DNA of 64,000 nucleotides, taken from positions 1-64,000 of the forward strand of contig NZ_LROS01000004.1 in the NCBI RefSeq assembly GCF_001675165.1, given 5' to 3'. Within the stretch, counting starts at the first letter, position 1; the number at the start of each line of letters is the position of its first letter. Of the stretch, positions 51,757-61,186 are shown piece after piece. The stretch comes from Clostridium ragsdalei P11 (lineage in GTDB: Bacteria > Bacillota > Clostridia > Clostridiales > Clostridiaceae). A model generated the notes under the pieces. It had not been told where the DNA came from, made no database searches, and worked only from the letters and a program-made list of their open reading frames with translations. The translations under genes were made by a program, and so were the position numbers.

Positions 51757-52446
51757 ATGTATAACATAATGATAATTGAAGATGATAAAAAATTAAATAG
51801 CCTTATAAGAAATCATCTTAAAAAGTATGGATATCAAACTTGCTGTGTAAATGATTTTTGTGATATAAAAACTGAATTTATTAAAAATAACCCCCATCTT
51901 GTTCTTATGGATATCAACTTGCCTCTATATGATGGTTTTTACTGGTGCAGAGATATAAGAACAGTGTCAAATGTACCTATAATATTTCTTTCAGCTAGAA
52001 ATTCTGATATGGATCAAGTTATGGCCATTGAAAATGGAGGGGATGATTATATAACCAAGCCTTTTTCCTATGATGTACTCATTGCAAAGATAAAAGGAGT
52101 TATAAGAAGAGTTTATGGCAGTTATTCCGAAAACAGCAGCAGTGAAATATTTGAATCAAATGGACTTTTTTTACATATAAATCAAAACGTAGTAGAATAC
52201 CAAAGTAAAAAAATAGAATTTAGCAAAAAAGAATTTCAACTTTTATACTCTCTAATTAAAAATGCAAATAAAATTGTCTCAAGAGAAACGTTACTGGAAG
52301 TTTTATGGAATGATATTGACTTTGTTGATGACAATACATTATCCGTTAATATGACCCGAGTGAGGAAAAGACTTGAAGAACTTGGAATTACTAAAGTTAT
52401 TGAAACCAAGCGTGGGCAAGGTTATAAAATAGTACCTAATTGGTAA
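51757..52446 (+). CDS. BceR-like OmpR-family response regulator
   Basis: A 229-residue protein. Receiver domain: IIEDDKKL, phosphoacceptor in LVLMDINLP near residue 51, FLSAR and YITKPFSYDVL. C-terminal winged helix: KKEFQLLYSLIKNANKIVSRETLLEVLW and VNMTRVRKRLEELG. First gene of a regulator-kinase-(terminator)-ATPase-permease set, the Bce order of peptide-antibiotic detoxification modules. It probably activates the promoter before the ATPase gene. Confidence 0.94.
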   Translation: MYNIMIIEDDKKLNSLIRNHLKKYGYQTCCVNDFCDIKTEFIKNNPHLVLMDINLPLYDGFYWCRDIRTVSNVPIIFLSARNSDMDQVMAIENGGDDYITKPFSYDVLIAKIKGVIRRVYGSYSENSSSEIFESNGLFLHINQNVVEYQSKKIEFSKKEFQLLYSLIKNANKIVSRETLLEVLWNDIDFVDDNTLSVNMTRVRKRLEELGITKVIETKRGQGYKIVPNW

Positions 52447-52465
52447 AACAAAGCAGGTGAAATAA

Positions 52466-53518
52466 ATGAATTTTAAAGATTTTCTTAAGGATAAGATACC
52501 TTTTGTAGTGGTTTATTTTTTAGCTACTTCTGCAGTTATACTTGTAATGTATCTTACTTTAATCATAAACAAAATTGAACTTATGAATAATAACATACTT
52601 TATGCCTTCTTAATTTCAATAATCTTTTTCATACTATTTTTGATATACGATTATTGTAAAAATAGATATTTTTATAATCAGCTAAATACAATGTTAAATT
52701 CAGGAAAAGATTTGGATGACATACTTAACATAGGAAGTTGTAAAACTTGCGAACAGGAAATGTTTAAAAAACTTCTGCTTAAAACCCATAAAATCTGCAG
52801 TAACAAAACTATAAAATTTGAAGAAACACATAAAGAATACATAAATTTCATAAATAAATGGGTACATCAAATGAAAACTCCTGTGTCCGTTATCAATCTT
52901 ATACTTCAAGATGAAATGAATGAAGAAAATAGAGCTGTATTTGACAGTATATTAGAAGAAAATGAAAAGTTATCTCATGGCCTTGACATGATGCTTTACA
53001 ATGCAAGAGTTAATGAATTTAATTTCGATTTTAATGTAGAAAGTTTAAATATAGTATCTATTGTTAGAAAAGTTATTAATGACAATAAAAAATCTCTCAT
53101 AAGAAATCACATATTTCCTAAGCTTACAGATAATACAGCTATAACAGTAGAAACGGATAAAAAATGGATTTACTTTGTTATAAATCAAATAGTCGTAAAT
53201 GCCATAAAGTATTCAAAACTCAAAATTCAGGCCAGTAAGTATATTAGCTTTAAAATTACAGATGAAAATTCTAAAGTCATACTTTCCATAAGTGATAAAG
53301 GTATAGGCATACCTAAAGAAGATTTAAATAGAGTATTCAATGCTTTCTTTACAGGTAAAAATGGAAGAAAAAGTGATGAATCTACAGGCATGGGAATGTA
53401 TCTTACAAAGAAAATATGTGATAAACTTGGTCATGAAATTCTTGTAGAATCGGAAGAAGGTAAAGGTTCCACCTTTTCTATTGTATTTTTCAAGGGTAAA
53501 AACTTGTTTAAATTTTAA
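52466..53518 (+). CDS. BceS-like intramembrane-sensing histidine kinase
   Basis: A 350-residue kinase. Two membrane helices (about 12-34 and 42-62) are joined by a very short loop, so it has no sensor domain and takes its signal from the transporter, as in BceS. Phosphoacceptor His in NKWVHQMKTPVSVINLI near 132; ATPase motifs NQIVVNAIKYS, ISDKGIGIPKED and STGMGMYLTKKI. It lies 19 bases after the regulator gene. Confidence 0.94.
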   Translation: MNFKDFLKDKIPFVVVYFLATSAVILVMYLTLIINKIELMNNNILYAFLISIIFFILFLIYDYCKNRYFYNQLNTMLNSGKDLDDILNIGSCKTCEQEMFKKLLLKTHKICSNKTIKFEETHKEYINFINKWVHQMKTPVSVINLILQDEMNEENRAVFDSILEENEKLSHGLDMMLYNARVNEFNFDFNVESLNIVSIVRKVINDNKKSLIRNHIFPKLTDNTAITVETDKKWIYFVINQIVVNAIKYSKLKIQASKYISFKITDENSKVILSISDKGIGIPKEDLNRVFNAFFTGKNGRKSDESTGMGMYLTKKICDKLGHEILVESEEGKGSTFSIVFFKGKNLFKF

Positions 53519-53553
53519 TCTTTCAATATTGTAAGATTAAAATTGTATTTGAA

Positions 53554-53588
53554 AGAGAAATCGATACATTGATTTCTCTAATTTTTTT
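53554..53588 (+). terminator. Terminator between kinase and transporter genes
   Basis: AGAGAAATC (53554-53562) pairs with GATTTCTCT (53571-53579), followed by AATTTTTTT. It ends the regulator/kinase transcript and leaves the transporter to its own promoter. Confidence 0.85.
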
Positions 53589-53604
53589 ATAATATATACA
53601 TAAA

Positions 53605-53654
53605 GTTCATGAGTTCTAACATTTCTCATTTAAAATGATGGAAATGTTATGAAC
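53605..53654 (+). promoter_or_regulatory. Nested inverted repeats upstream of the BceA-like gene
   Basis: GTTCAT...ATGAAC encloses AACATTTC...GAAATGTT and CAT...ATG around a TTTAAA centre. It lies 38-87 bases before the ATPase start, where a BceR-type activator would bind. It could also be a leader hairpin. Confidence 0.5.
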
Positions 53655-53691
53655 AGCAGCCATGAAACTAACAAGTGAAAGGAATGATAAC

Positions 53692-54459
53692 ATGTCAGTA
53701 TTAAAAGCTGAAAATATAAGTAAAATTTATGGTGACAAAAGAGGAAGTTTACAGGTAAAAGCCCTTGATAAATTTAATATTAGCATAGATGAAGACGAAT
53801 TTGTAGGAGTTATGGGCCCTTCTGGAAGCGGAAAAAGTACCCTTTTAAATATTCTTGCAACAATAGATACTCCAACCTCAGGAGAGCTTTTCATAAATGG
53901 AGTTAATCCAGAAAAACTTGACGAAAAGAAAGCTGCTCTATTTAGGAGAAAGGAGCTTGGATTTATATTTCAAGACTTTAATTTACTAGATTCCCTATCA
54001 ATAAAGGAAAATATAATACTTCCACTAGTACTCAATAAAACAAACACTCATGAAATAGAAAAAAAAGTAGATGATATTACTTCACTTTTAAATATAAAAA
54101 AGATTTTAGGTAAAAGACCTTATGAAACTTCAGGTGGCCAGCAGCAAAGAGCCGCTTGTGCAAGAGCACTAATTCACAATCCATCTATAATACTTGCAGA
54201 TGAACCCACTGGAAATCTTGATTCTAAAGCTTCTCAGGATGTTATGGAATCTTTGACTAATTTAAATAATGAAAGAAAAGCAACTATAATGATGGTTACT
54301 CATGATCCTTTTGCAGCCAGCTTTTGTAAAAGAATAATAATGATTAAGGATGGAAGATTCTTTTTAGAAATTGTAAAAGGAGGTAATCGTCAAGCTTTCT
54401 TCAAAGAAATCATGGATTCACTTACTTTAATAGGAGGTCGCTACAATGACATTGCATAA
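53692..54459 (+). CDS. BceA-like ABC transporter ATP-binding protein
   Basis: 255 residues from ATG at 53692; ten in-frame codons precede it, but AAGGA fits this start. Walker A GPSGSGKST, Q-loop FQDFNLLDSLS, signature TSGGQQQRAA, Walker B ILADEPTGNLDS and MVTHDPF, characteristic of the MacB/BceA type. It overlaps the permease start by 14 bases. It drives BceB to remove peptide antibiotics from lipid II-cycle intermediates. Confidence 0.94.
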   Translation: MSVLKAENISKIYGDKRGSLQVKALDKFNISIDEDEFVGVMGPSGSGKSTLLNILATIDTPTSGELFINGVNPEKLDEKKAALFRRKELGFIFQDFNLLDSLSIKENIILPLVLNKTNTHEIEKKVDDITSLLNIKKILGKRPYETSGGQQQRAACARALIHNPSIILADEPTGNLDSKASQDVMESLTNLNNERKATIMMVTHDPFAASFCKRIIMIKDGRFFLEIVKGGNRQAFFKEIMDSLTLIGGRYNDIA

Positions 54460-56407
54460 CATTGCTGTTAAAAACATAAAGGGAAATTTAAATAAATTTA
54501 TAATGTACTATTTAAGTAATACCTTTGTAGTTATGGTATTTTTCATATTTGCAAATTTTCTTTTAAGTCCTAAGGCTTCTAGTTTAAAAAACATGGGGCA
54601 AGCCGGCGCAATTATGACAGAAACAGTTTATCTTTGTGAGTTTGTAATACTCATATTCACAGTTGTATTTACTAACTATTCTATATCAACTTTTTTAAAA
54701 TCCAGAGAAAAAGAATTTGGGCTTTTATCAATGTTTGGACTGACAAAAAGCCAAGTAAGAAATTATGTTATGTTTGAAAACTTAATTGTTTCTTTATTTT
54801 CTATAAGTACAGGAATTATACTTGGTACTCTTTTTTCTAAGTTATTTTTTATGTCAATTTCAGCTATTTTGATTTTAAATGCTGAAATTCCTCTTACAAT
54901 ATCAATTAAAGCAGTAATATTAACTTCAGTATGTTTTTTAATATTGTTTCAAATAACTTGTTTTAGATCAAGCTATAAAATAAAAAGCAATAACATAATA
55001 GAGCTTTTAAAAGGCTCACGGGTTGCAAAGCCAGTACCTAAATTTTCTAGTAAAAAGGCAATTTTATCTATAGTATTAATTGGCTTTGGATACATTTTAG
55101 CAGTTTTTTCAGGTCAGGCTATTGTACTCACTATGTTCCCTATTTTAATTGTAGTAGTAACTGGCACCTATATGCTATACTCTCAATTCAGCATATATGT
55201 TACAAGTAAACTTAAAAATAATAATAAAATCTTTTATAAAGGCATCAATATGATAACATTATCTCAAATAATATATAAACTTAGTGACAATACAAAAATA
55301 TTATTTGCTGTTTCAATACTTTCAGCTGTAACCTTAACAGCTTCTGCAAGTGTATACTCATTTCAAAAAACTGTACAAAAACAAACTATAATAGACTACC
55401 CACAGGATATAAGTTTTATTGAAAATGGATTAAATACACACAATGTAATATCTCCTAAAGAAGTAGAAAAAGTCTTTAAATCCTATGGAAATGAAATAAA
55501 ATATAAAAGTAAAATTATTCTTATAAAAGCAACTAACAATGACTTATCTTCAAATAAGCACTCAAATTTTGAAGAACTCATCAATAAAAAGGATTTCTAT
55601 ATTATGTCCAACACTGATTACAACACTTTAGCAAGTGAGCAAAAAAAACCATCTATTAAATTAAATAATGGTGAAGTAATTGTTCACTATCATAATGTCA
55701 TTGCAACTAAGGATAAGGATTTATTTGCTGATAAAAATTATTTAAAATTAAATACCGAAAACACTTCCATAAACTTAAAGCTTAAAAATGAAATAAATGG
55801 TGGAATAATTAATCAGGATAGCAAGAACTCCAATACTGCAGTAGTAAGCGATGATGAGTTTAACAAACTTAAAGCTGATATTAAGGATGCTAATCTTCAA
55901 GTTTATTATGGTTATACTATAAAAAATGGATTTAAAGCAATAAACTCAGTATCAAAGATAAAAAGTGAAATTCCAAAGGAAATGAAAAGCAGTTTTTCCG
56001 AAAGAGTATTAAGCTTTTCTAAAATGATGGAAGTTATGTCCACATTTTTCTTTATAGGAACCTTTATTTCAGTATTATTTTTCATAGCAACTTGCAGTAT
56101 AATATATTTTAAGTTATTTAATGAAATTCAAAATGATAAGCATGAATTTACAGCTCTTAAAAAAATGGGAATGACTTCAGATGAAATAAAAAAAATAGTA
56201 AGTACTCAATGCTTTATAATGTTCTTTCTCCCTTTTGCAGTATCCTTTATTCATACTAGTTTTGCAATAAAGGCCTTAAGCAATATATTACAAACAAGCC
56301 TTAGCCTTTATTTAATGATCATAGTAGGAATTTATTTTCTACTTCAGGCAATTTACTTTTTCTTTTCAAGGACTATGTACGTAAAACAAATAAATACATG
56401 GCAGTAA
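54446..56407 (+). CDS. BceB-like FtsX-type permease
   Basis: A 653-residue permease with ten predicted helices: helix 1 near 20-40, an FtsX-like block at ~60-160, a further group at ~205-300, a ~220-residue extracellular domain at ~305-525 (the drug-sensing loop of BceB) and a final FtsX block at ~535-645. KSREKEFGLLSMFGLTKSQ and HEFTALKKMGMTSDEI are the paired FtsX-type coupling motifs. With the kinase and regulator it forms a flux-sensing resistance module. Confidence 0.94.
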   Translation: MTLHNIAVKNIKGNLNKFIMYYLSNTFVVMVFFIFANFLLSPKASSLKNMGQAGAIMTETVYLCEFVILIFTVVFTNYSISTFLKSREKEFGLLSMFGLTKSQVRNYVMFENLIVSLFSISTGIILGTLFSKLFFMSISAILILNAEIPLTISIKAVILTSVCFLILFQITCFRSSYKIKSNNIIELLKGSRVAKPVPKFSSKKAILSIVLIGFGYILAVFSGQAIVLTMFPILIVVVTGTYMLYSQFSIYVTSKLKNNNKIFYKGINMITLSQIIYKLSDNTKILFAVSILSAVTLTASASVYSFQKTVQKQTIIDYPQDISFIENGLNTHNVISPKEVEKVFKSYGNEIKYKSKIILIKATNNDLSSNKHSNFEELINKKDFYIMSNTDYNTLASEQKKPSIKLNNGEVIVHYHNVIATKDKDLFADKNYLKLNTENTSINLKLKNEINGGIINQDSKNSNTAVVSDDEFNKLKADIKDANLQVYYGYTIKNGFKAINSVSKIKSEIPKEMKSSFSERVLSFSKMMEVMSTFFFIGTFISVLFFIATCSIIYFKLFNEIQNDKHEFTALKKMGMTSDEIKKIVSTQCFIMFFLPFAVSFIHTSFAIKALSNILQTSLSLYLMIIVGIYFLLQAIYFFFSRTMYVKQINTWQ

Positions 56408-56426
56408 ATAAATTACTACCATGTAT
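56394..56426. terminator. Hairpin between convergent operons
   Basis: ATACATGGCAGTAA (56394-56407) pairs with TTACTACCATGTAT (56413-56426) with one mismatch. It overlaps the BceB-like stop codon and reaches nearly to the stop of the minus-strand permease. Confidence 0.55.
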
Positions 56427-56428
56427 AT

Positions 56429-57286
56429 TTATCCGATATCCTTTTTAGCAAATTCTTTAATACTCACAAATATGAAAAATACTAAATATACACATACATA
56501 GACCATCATCCATACACTTGGCGTAGTAGACTTCCCTGGTATACCAAAACCAAAACCTGACATAGGATTAAATGTCCCTAGAGAAGTAAAAATAGTAGAA
56601 ATCATTTTTCTATAAATTACTTCAAAAGGAGAAATTAAACTTGAAATTATTCCAATGGTAGAAAGGGAATCATTTGCAATATATGCTCCTGCTTGCTCCA
56701 TTACTCCACCAATTAATCCAAGTACATATAAAGCCACTACTACTATCCCATTATTTAAAGTTTTGAATTTAGTACTTCCATAAAGAGATATTGATAATAT
56801 AGTCAAAGGCTGCAAAATAAAAAACAAGAATCCCTTAGCAAGTGCTGCTGTCCCAAAAGTTTCTACCATAGATATTCTATTTACAGTGGAAATAGTAATT
56901 ACTGCTATATAAAGAAAAGTACTGTATAAAATAATAAGAATAGCTGTACCCAGGTATTTCCCAAGTATATATTCTTCTCTCTTAATTGGCTTTGTTAAAA
57001 TGGTTAAAATAGTTCCATTTTCTATTTCAGAAGAAACCATTCCTATGGACAGCATTATAGTTAAAAATGCTACAAGTATGCTGGAAAAATAAAACCCAAT
57101 TATAGAAATAGTTGAAGAAAGATTAGCAATCATATCTATCATGCCATTATTACCAGTCACATTATTACTTGTAAATTTAAAAATAATAGTTAAAAGGATA
57201 AGATATACTATGGTCAATATGCCTATAAAATGAAAGATTTTCTTTCTATAAATTTCCTTAAAAGTAGAAAGTGCAATAATAAACAT
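56429..57286 (-). CDS. ABC-2 type transporter permease
   Basis: A 285-residue ABC-2 (NosY-like) permease with six helices and the cytoplasmic segment SSEIENGTILTILTKPIKREEYILGKYLG between helices 2 and 3. The ATG overlaps the upstream ATPase stop by one base. Last gene of the sigma/anti-sigma/ATPase/permease operon. Confidence 0.9.
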   Translation of the reverse strand: MFIIALSTFKEIYRKKIFHFIGILTIVYLILLTIIFKFTSNNVTGNNGMIDMIANLSSTISIIGFYFSSILVAFLTIMLSIGMVSSEIENGTILTILTKPIKREEYILGKYLGTAILIILYSTFLYIAVITISTVNRISMVETFGTAALAKGFLFFILQPLTILSISLYGSTKFKTLNNGIVVVALYVLGLIGGVMEQAGAYIANDSLSTIGIISSLISPFEVIYRKMISTIFTSLGTFNPMSGFGFGIPGKSTTPSVWMMVYVCVYLVFFIFVSIKEFAKKDIG

Positions 57287-58191
57287 TATTCTTCACCTCC
57301 TTCAATAAGTTTTATAAATATGTCTTCCAGACTATTCCTGTGAGGAATAAGTCCATACAACTTTCCGCCACCTGATATAATTAACGAAGCAGCTTCATGT
57401 ACCTCATAGTTTTCCTTAACATGCATTTTAATGTTTTTCCCATCGAAAGTCATATCTTCATCAATTTTTTCAAGCTTATTTAAAATTTCATTATTTATAT
57501 TTTCTACATGAATGTCCAAAACAGTATTTCCTTCTAAAAGATCATCGATTTTTCCTTGTTTTACAATACTTCCTTTGCTTATAATAGCTGCACTGTCGCA
57601 AATCATTTCTACTTCACTTAAAAGATGGCTATTTAAAAATACAGTTTTACCCATACCTTTTAGTTTCAACATAATATCTCTAACTTCTTTTCTACCTATA
57701 GGATCTAATGCAGAAGTAGGCTCATCCAAAAAAAGAAGCTCAGGATCACAAAGAAGAGCACTGGCAATTCCTATTCTCTGCTGCATGCCTTTACTATAAG
57801 TACCTATTTTACTTTTTTCAGCACCTTTTAGATTGACAATTTCAAGGACTTCTTCTATTTTTATAGAAGAAGTCTTCTTATCAAGTTTATATAATGAAGA
57901 GTGGAAGGACAGGAGGTCTAATCCTGTCATCCATTCTTGATATTTAAAAAGTTCAGGTAAATATCCTATCCTCTTCCTAGTTTCCAAATCTCCAATAGGC
58001 TTACCTAATATACGTGCATTTCCTGAAGTGGGAAACAGCAGCCCCACAAGGGTTTTTATAAATGTGCTTTTTCCTGCACCATTAGGTCCTAGAAACCCAT
58101 AAATTTCACCTTTAGATACAGATATATTTATGTTTCTGCATCCTTTATTATTTTCATATATTTTAGAAAGATTTTCTGTTTCAATTACCAA
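57286..58191 (-). CDS. ABC transporter ATP-binding protein
   Basis: About 301 residues from TTG at 58191; GTG at 58200 lies inside the GAGGTG ribosome site. Walker A GPNGAGKST, signature YSKGMQQRIGIA, Walker B LLFLDEPTSALDP, H-loop LNSHLL, and a ~75-residue C-terminal regulatory domain as in NosF/CcmA-like ATPases. It overlaps or abuts the anti-sigma and permease genes on both sides. Confidence 0.92.
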   Translation of the reverse strand: MVIETENLSKIYENNKGCRNINISVSKGEIYGFLGPNGAGKSTFIKTLVGLLFPTSGNARILGKPIGDLETRKRIGYLPELFKYQEWMTGLDLLSFHSSLYKLDKKTSSIKIEEVLEIVNLKGAEKSKIGTYSKGMQQRIGIASALLCDPELLFLDEPTSALDPIGRKEVRDIMLKLKGMGKTVFLNSHLLSEVEMICDSAAIISKGSIVKQGKIDDLLEGNTVLDIHVENINNEILNKLEKIDEDMTFDGKNIKMHVKENYEVHEAASLIISGGGKLYGLIPHRNSLEDIFIKLIEGGEE

Positions 58192-58196
58192 ATTTA

Positions 58197-59303
58197 TCAC
58201 CTCATAGACTCTGCTATTTTAAGCAATTCATTTTTGTCTGCATTACCATCAATACTAATTAAAACATTGTCCTTAAGAATTAAAATAGAAGAATGTTTCT
58301 TTTCCTTATCATTTTGGCTGTTATCAAAGCACCCAATGGCTTTCATACCATTTATATTCATTTCTTCAGATTTATCTCCTACATTTGGAATATACAAAGT
58401 ACTTCTCCAATCCTTCATGGATTTCAGCTGATTTTGCATATCTTGCGGCAATACTGAAAGATCTGAAAGAGCATTAAATATTTCGTCCACATCTGCACCA
58501 TCAGGTGCCACAATTTCCGGTACTTTGGTTTCTGACACAGCTATACGCTCGCCATTTGTTGAATCTTCATACATAATGCTTAACCCTCCAGCCATGCTTA
58601 AAGAAAAAGTTTTTCCATCTAAGTCTTTAGGAAATAGTTTTTTCCCTCCTAAAGATTTAAGAAGCCCATTTATATTTTCTACATTTAAAGTAAAATCCAT
58701 TTTGGAAGGCTTATCTATTGAAATATTCTTTACTTCTTTTGATGGCATATTTTGAGGTATAGATATTGTGAATGGCAGTGCTTTTTTTGCTTCATCTATA
58801 GTAACATTTTTTTGTTCGCCGCCCTGATATTTAACTTTGCCTATTTTATCAATATTAATATCTGCCTTATGGTCTATAAGTTCATTTTTAAGTTTTGTAA
58901 TATCATCTAATGAAATATTTACACTTTTGATATCCTTTGCTCTAAAAATTGAAACTGCATTAATAACTGATGCTCTTATAGGCTCTACAGAAACACAAGT
59001 AGTTATGACAAGTGCTGCACAAGCTGCTGCTGCTATTTTTTTATATTTTTTCATAATTTTAAACTCTCCTTTTTTATTTTTTACTTCAATATCCCTATTT
59101 TCTATTTCTACATGATTTATTTTAAAATCTCTCTCATAACCTTGAAGCTTTTCCACGGCAAAACTATTTATAGACTTCAATTCTTTATAAACTTCTTTGC
59201 ATTTTCCACATTGAAAAAGGTGCATTTCCACTTCTTTTATTTCAGCATTACTAAGTTCTCCATCAATATATGCTTGAATGCTTCCTTCACTTAGACACTT
59301 CAC
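58197..59303 (-). CDS. Membrane anti-sigma factor with zinc-finger domain
   Basis: A 368-residue protein, GTG start. Residues 1-45 form a zf-HC2 (ZAS) domain: DGELSNAEIKEVEMHLFQCGKCKEVY (HxxxCxxC). A charged linker follows, then one membrane helix (~88-106, AAAACAALVITTCVS), then a ~260-residue extracellular domain with no clear family. It binds the cognate ECF sigma encoded immediately upstream and releases it on an envelope signal. Co-transcribed with sigma and ABC genes. Confidence 0.9.
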   Translation of the reverse strand: MKCLSEGSIQAYIDGELSNAEIKEVEMHLFQCGKCKEVYKELKSINSFAVEKLQGYERDFKINHVEIENRDIEVKNKKGEFKIMKKYKKIAAAACAALVITTCVSVEPIRASVINAVSIFRAKDIKSVNISLDDITKLKNELIDHKADINIDKIGKVKYQGGEQKNVTIDEAKKALPFTISIPQNMPSKEVKNISIDKPSKMDFTLNVENINGLLKSLGGKKLFPKDLDGKTFSLSMAGGLSIMYEDSTNGERIAVSETKVPEIVAPDGADVDEIFNALSDLSVLPQDMQNQLKSMKDWRSTLYIPNVGDKSEEMNINGMKAIGCFDNSQNDKEKKHSSILILKDNVLISIDGNADKNELLKIAESMR

Positions 59304-59306
59304 TTT

Positions 59307-59837
59307 TTATTCACCTCTCTCTTCTAAGCTTAAATAGCTTTCTTTAAATTTTCTTTGTGCTCTTGATATAAGTGTGCCTACAGAGTTTTTATCTACTCCA
59401 ATTATTTCTGCGATTTCACTATATTTGTATCCTGAAAATTTAAGAACCAGACACATACGATCCCTAGGTGGAAGTGCATTCAGTACTTTTTTAGTTAAAT
59501 CTACTTCACAATTATTAATTGCAACTTCTTCAATTGAAATAACGTTATCTGTTTCTTTTTTATAAATCATCTCATTTTTTCCTTCATGAATTTTTTTATT
59601 TCTTATATAATTGTAGGAAGTATTGGTAGAAACCTTATTTAACCATGCAGCAATGTTATTGTGGTCAGGTGGTGAATCATATAACTTCATAAATACTTCC
59701 TGTGCCAAGTCTTCAGCTGCATGCATGTCCCCAGTAAGGTAGGAAATTCTTCTGAAGATGGTGTCATAATATTTCTCATATATAGCTTTAAAATTTTGCT
59801 CATATTTTTTCTTCTTAAAATAACTGATAACACCCAT
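59307..59837 (-). CDS. ECF-type RNA polymerase sigma factor
   Basis: A 176-residue sigma-70 of the ECF group. Region 2: YDTIFRRISYLTGDMHAAEDLAQEVFMKLY. Region 4: ALPPRDRMCLVLKFSGYKYSEIAEIIGVDKNSVGTLISRAQRKF. The nearest GGAGG is 15 bases before the ATG, a rather long spacing with no better start visible. It heads the operon sigma/anti-sigma/ATPase/permease, so the ABC pair is its likely regulon core. Confidence 0.93.
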   Translation of the reverse strand: MGVISYFKKKKYEQNFKAIYEKYYDTIFRRISYLTGDMHAAEDLAQEVFMKLYDSPPDHNNIAAWLNKVSTNTSYNYIRNKKIHEGKNEMIYKKETDNVISIEEVAINNCEVDLTKKVLNALPPRDRMCLVLKFSGYKYSEIAEIIGVDKNSVGTLISRAQRKFKESYLSLEERGE

Positions 59838-60045
59838 ATTTTTGACTGTATTCCTCCTTCTAGGTATTCTTGTTCAAAAGTTTTTGATTAATATATTCTA
59901 GAATATACTTGATACCTTTTTTGCTAAATTTGGTATCTATAATATTAACACATAAGTATTAAAAATTATGACAAGAATTATGATATAATTAATAAACTAT
60001 TTTAAAATCATGAAAAATAACAATTTTAAATGGAGGTATGCTATA

Positions 60046-60273
60046 ATGAACAAAATTAGATTAAACAAAGAGAAAAAACAGGAAATGATTTCTACGATAA
60101 AGAACTATTTTCTAAATGAAAGAGATGAAGAATTAGGTGATTTGGCCTCAAGCTTGATGCTAGATTTTATAGTAGAAGAACTAGCTCCAGAATTTTATAA
60201 TCAGGGAGTTTATGATTGTTATAAATATGTTGCTGATAGAAATGAAGATTTATTATCCCTTCAAATATATTAA
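60046..60273 (+). CDS. DUF2164-family small protein
   Basis: 75 residues from ATG at 60046, preceded by GGAGG nine bases upstream; an in-frame ATG 12 codons earlier has no ribosome site. All-helical and acidic: RLNKEKKQEMISTIKNYF, EELGDLASSLMLDFIVEEL and EFYNQGVYDCYKYV match the DUF2164 pattern. The function is unknown. A gap of 31 bases links it to the pentapeptide-repeat gene. Confidence 0.85.
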   Translation: MNKIRLNKEKKQEMISTIKNYFLNERDEELGDLASSLMLDFIVEELAPEFYNQGVYDCYKYVADRNEDLLSLQIY

Positions 60274-60304
60274 CTTATATACAAATTAGGAGAATGCTAA
60301 AAAT

Positions 60305-61132
60305 ATGATATATACACATGAAGATAAACGCAATAACGAATTAAGAGTTGACTGTAAAAAATGTTTTGGATTATGCTGCATTGCACTATACTTCTCAGCA
60401 TCCGAAGGTTTTCCAACGAATAAAAACGCAGGTACCCCCTGTATAAATTTACAACCTGACTTTGCCTGTTCTGTTCACAAAAACCTTAGGAACAAAGGTC
60501 TTAAAGGTTGTACTGCATATGATTGTTTTGGTGCTGGTCAGAAATTAGCCCAGATTACCTGCAGCGGACGTGATTGGCATCAAAGCTCTGAATACGCTAA
60601 GAAAATGTTTGATGCCTTCTTAATTATGAGACAGCTTCACGAAATACTATGGTATCTTTCTGAAGCATATACCCTGCAAACAGATAACAGTATCAAAGAA
60701 GATATAAACTCCTTAATCGACAATACCGAAGACCTTACTCTTCTTGATATTGATTCTCTATTATCACTAGATGTAGAAACTCATAGAAACAAGGTTAATG
60801 TAATACTTAGAAATACAAGCGAGCTTATACGTTCCAAAGTTCATAGAAAAAACCCTTTATCTCATAAATTAGATTATTTTGGTGCAGACCTGAGAAAAAC
60901 TAATCTTAGAGGTGCAGACTTAAGGGGAACGTGCCTTATTGCTGCAAACCTTAGAGGAGTTGATTTAAGTTATGCTGATCTCATTGGAGCTGACCTGCGA
61001 GATGCTGATCTCAGTGGAGCCAATCTCTCAAAAAGCATCTTTCTTACTCAGTCTCAAATCAATACAGCTAAAGGTAATTCCCATACAAAACTGCCTATAA
61101 TGATAATCCGCCCAAGCTATTGGTCAAAATAA
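60305..61132 (+). CDS. Pentapeptide-repeat protein with N-terminal Cys-rich domain
   Basis: A 275-residue protein. Residues 10-80 carry eight conserved cysteines in the order CKKCFGLCC, TPC, FAC, GCTAYDC, a likely metal-binding module. A helical linker follows (~90-190). Residues ~195-260 contain about twelve pentapeptide units (GADLR, KTNLR, GADLR, SYADL, SGANL), which form a right-handed beta helix that in Qnr/MfpA-like proteins mimics DNA. Such Cys-plus-pentapeptide proteins occur across Firmicutes and their function is not established. Confidence 0.88.
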   Translation: MIYTHEDKRNNELRVDCKKCFGLCCIALYFSASEGFPTNKNAGTPCINLQPDFACSVHKNLRNKGLKGCTAYDCFGAGQKLAQITCSGRDWHQSSEYAKKMFDAFLIMRQLHEILWYLSEAYTLQTDNSIKEDINSLIDNTEDLTLLDIDSLLSLDVETHRNKVNVILRNTSELIRSKVHRKNPLSHKLDYFGADLRKTNLRGADLRGTCLIAANLRGVDLSYADLIGADLRDADLSGANLSKSIFLTQSQINTAKGNSHTKLPIMIIRPSYWSK

Positions 61133-61186
61133 TTATAGCTAATATTATTAAACAAACATCCTATGTTATAATTAGAATATAAATAA

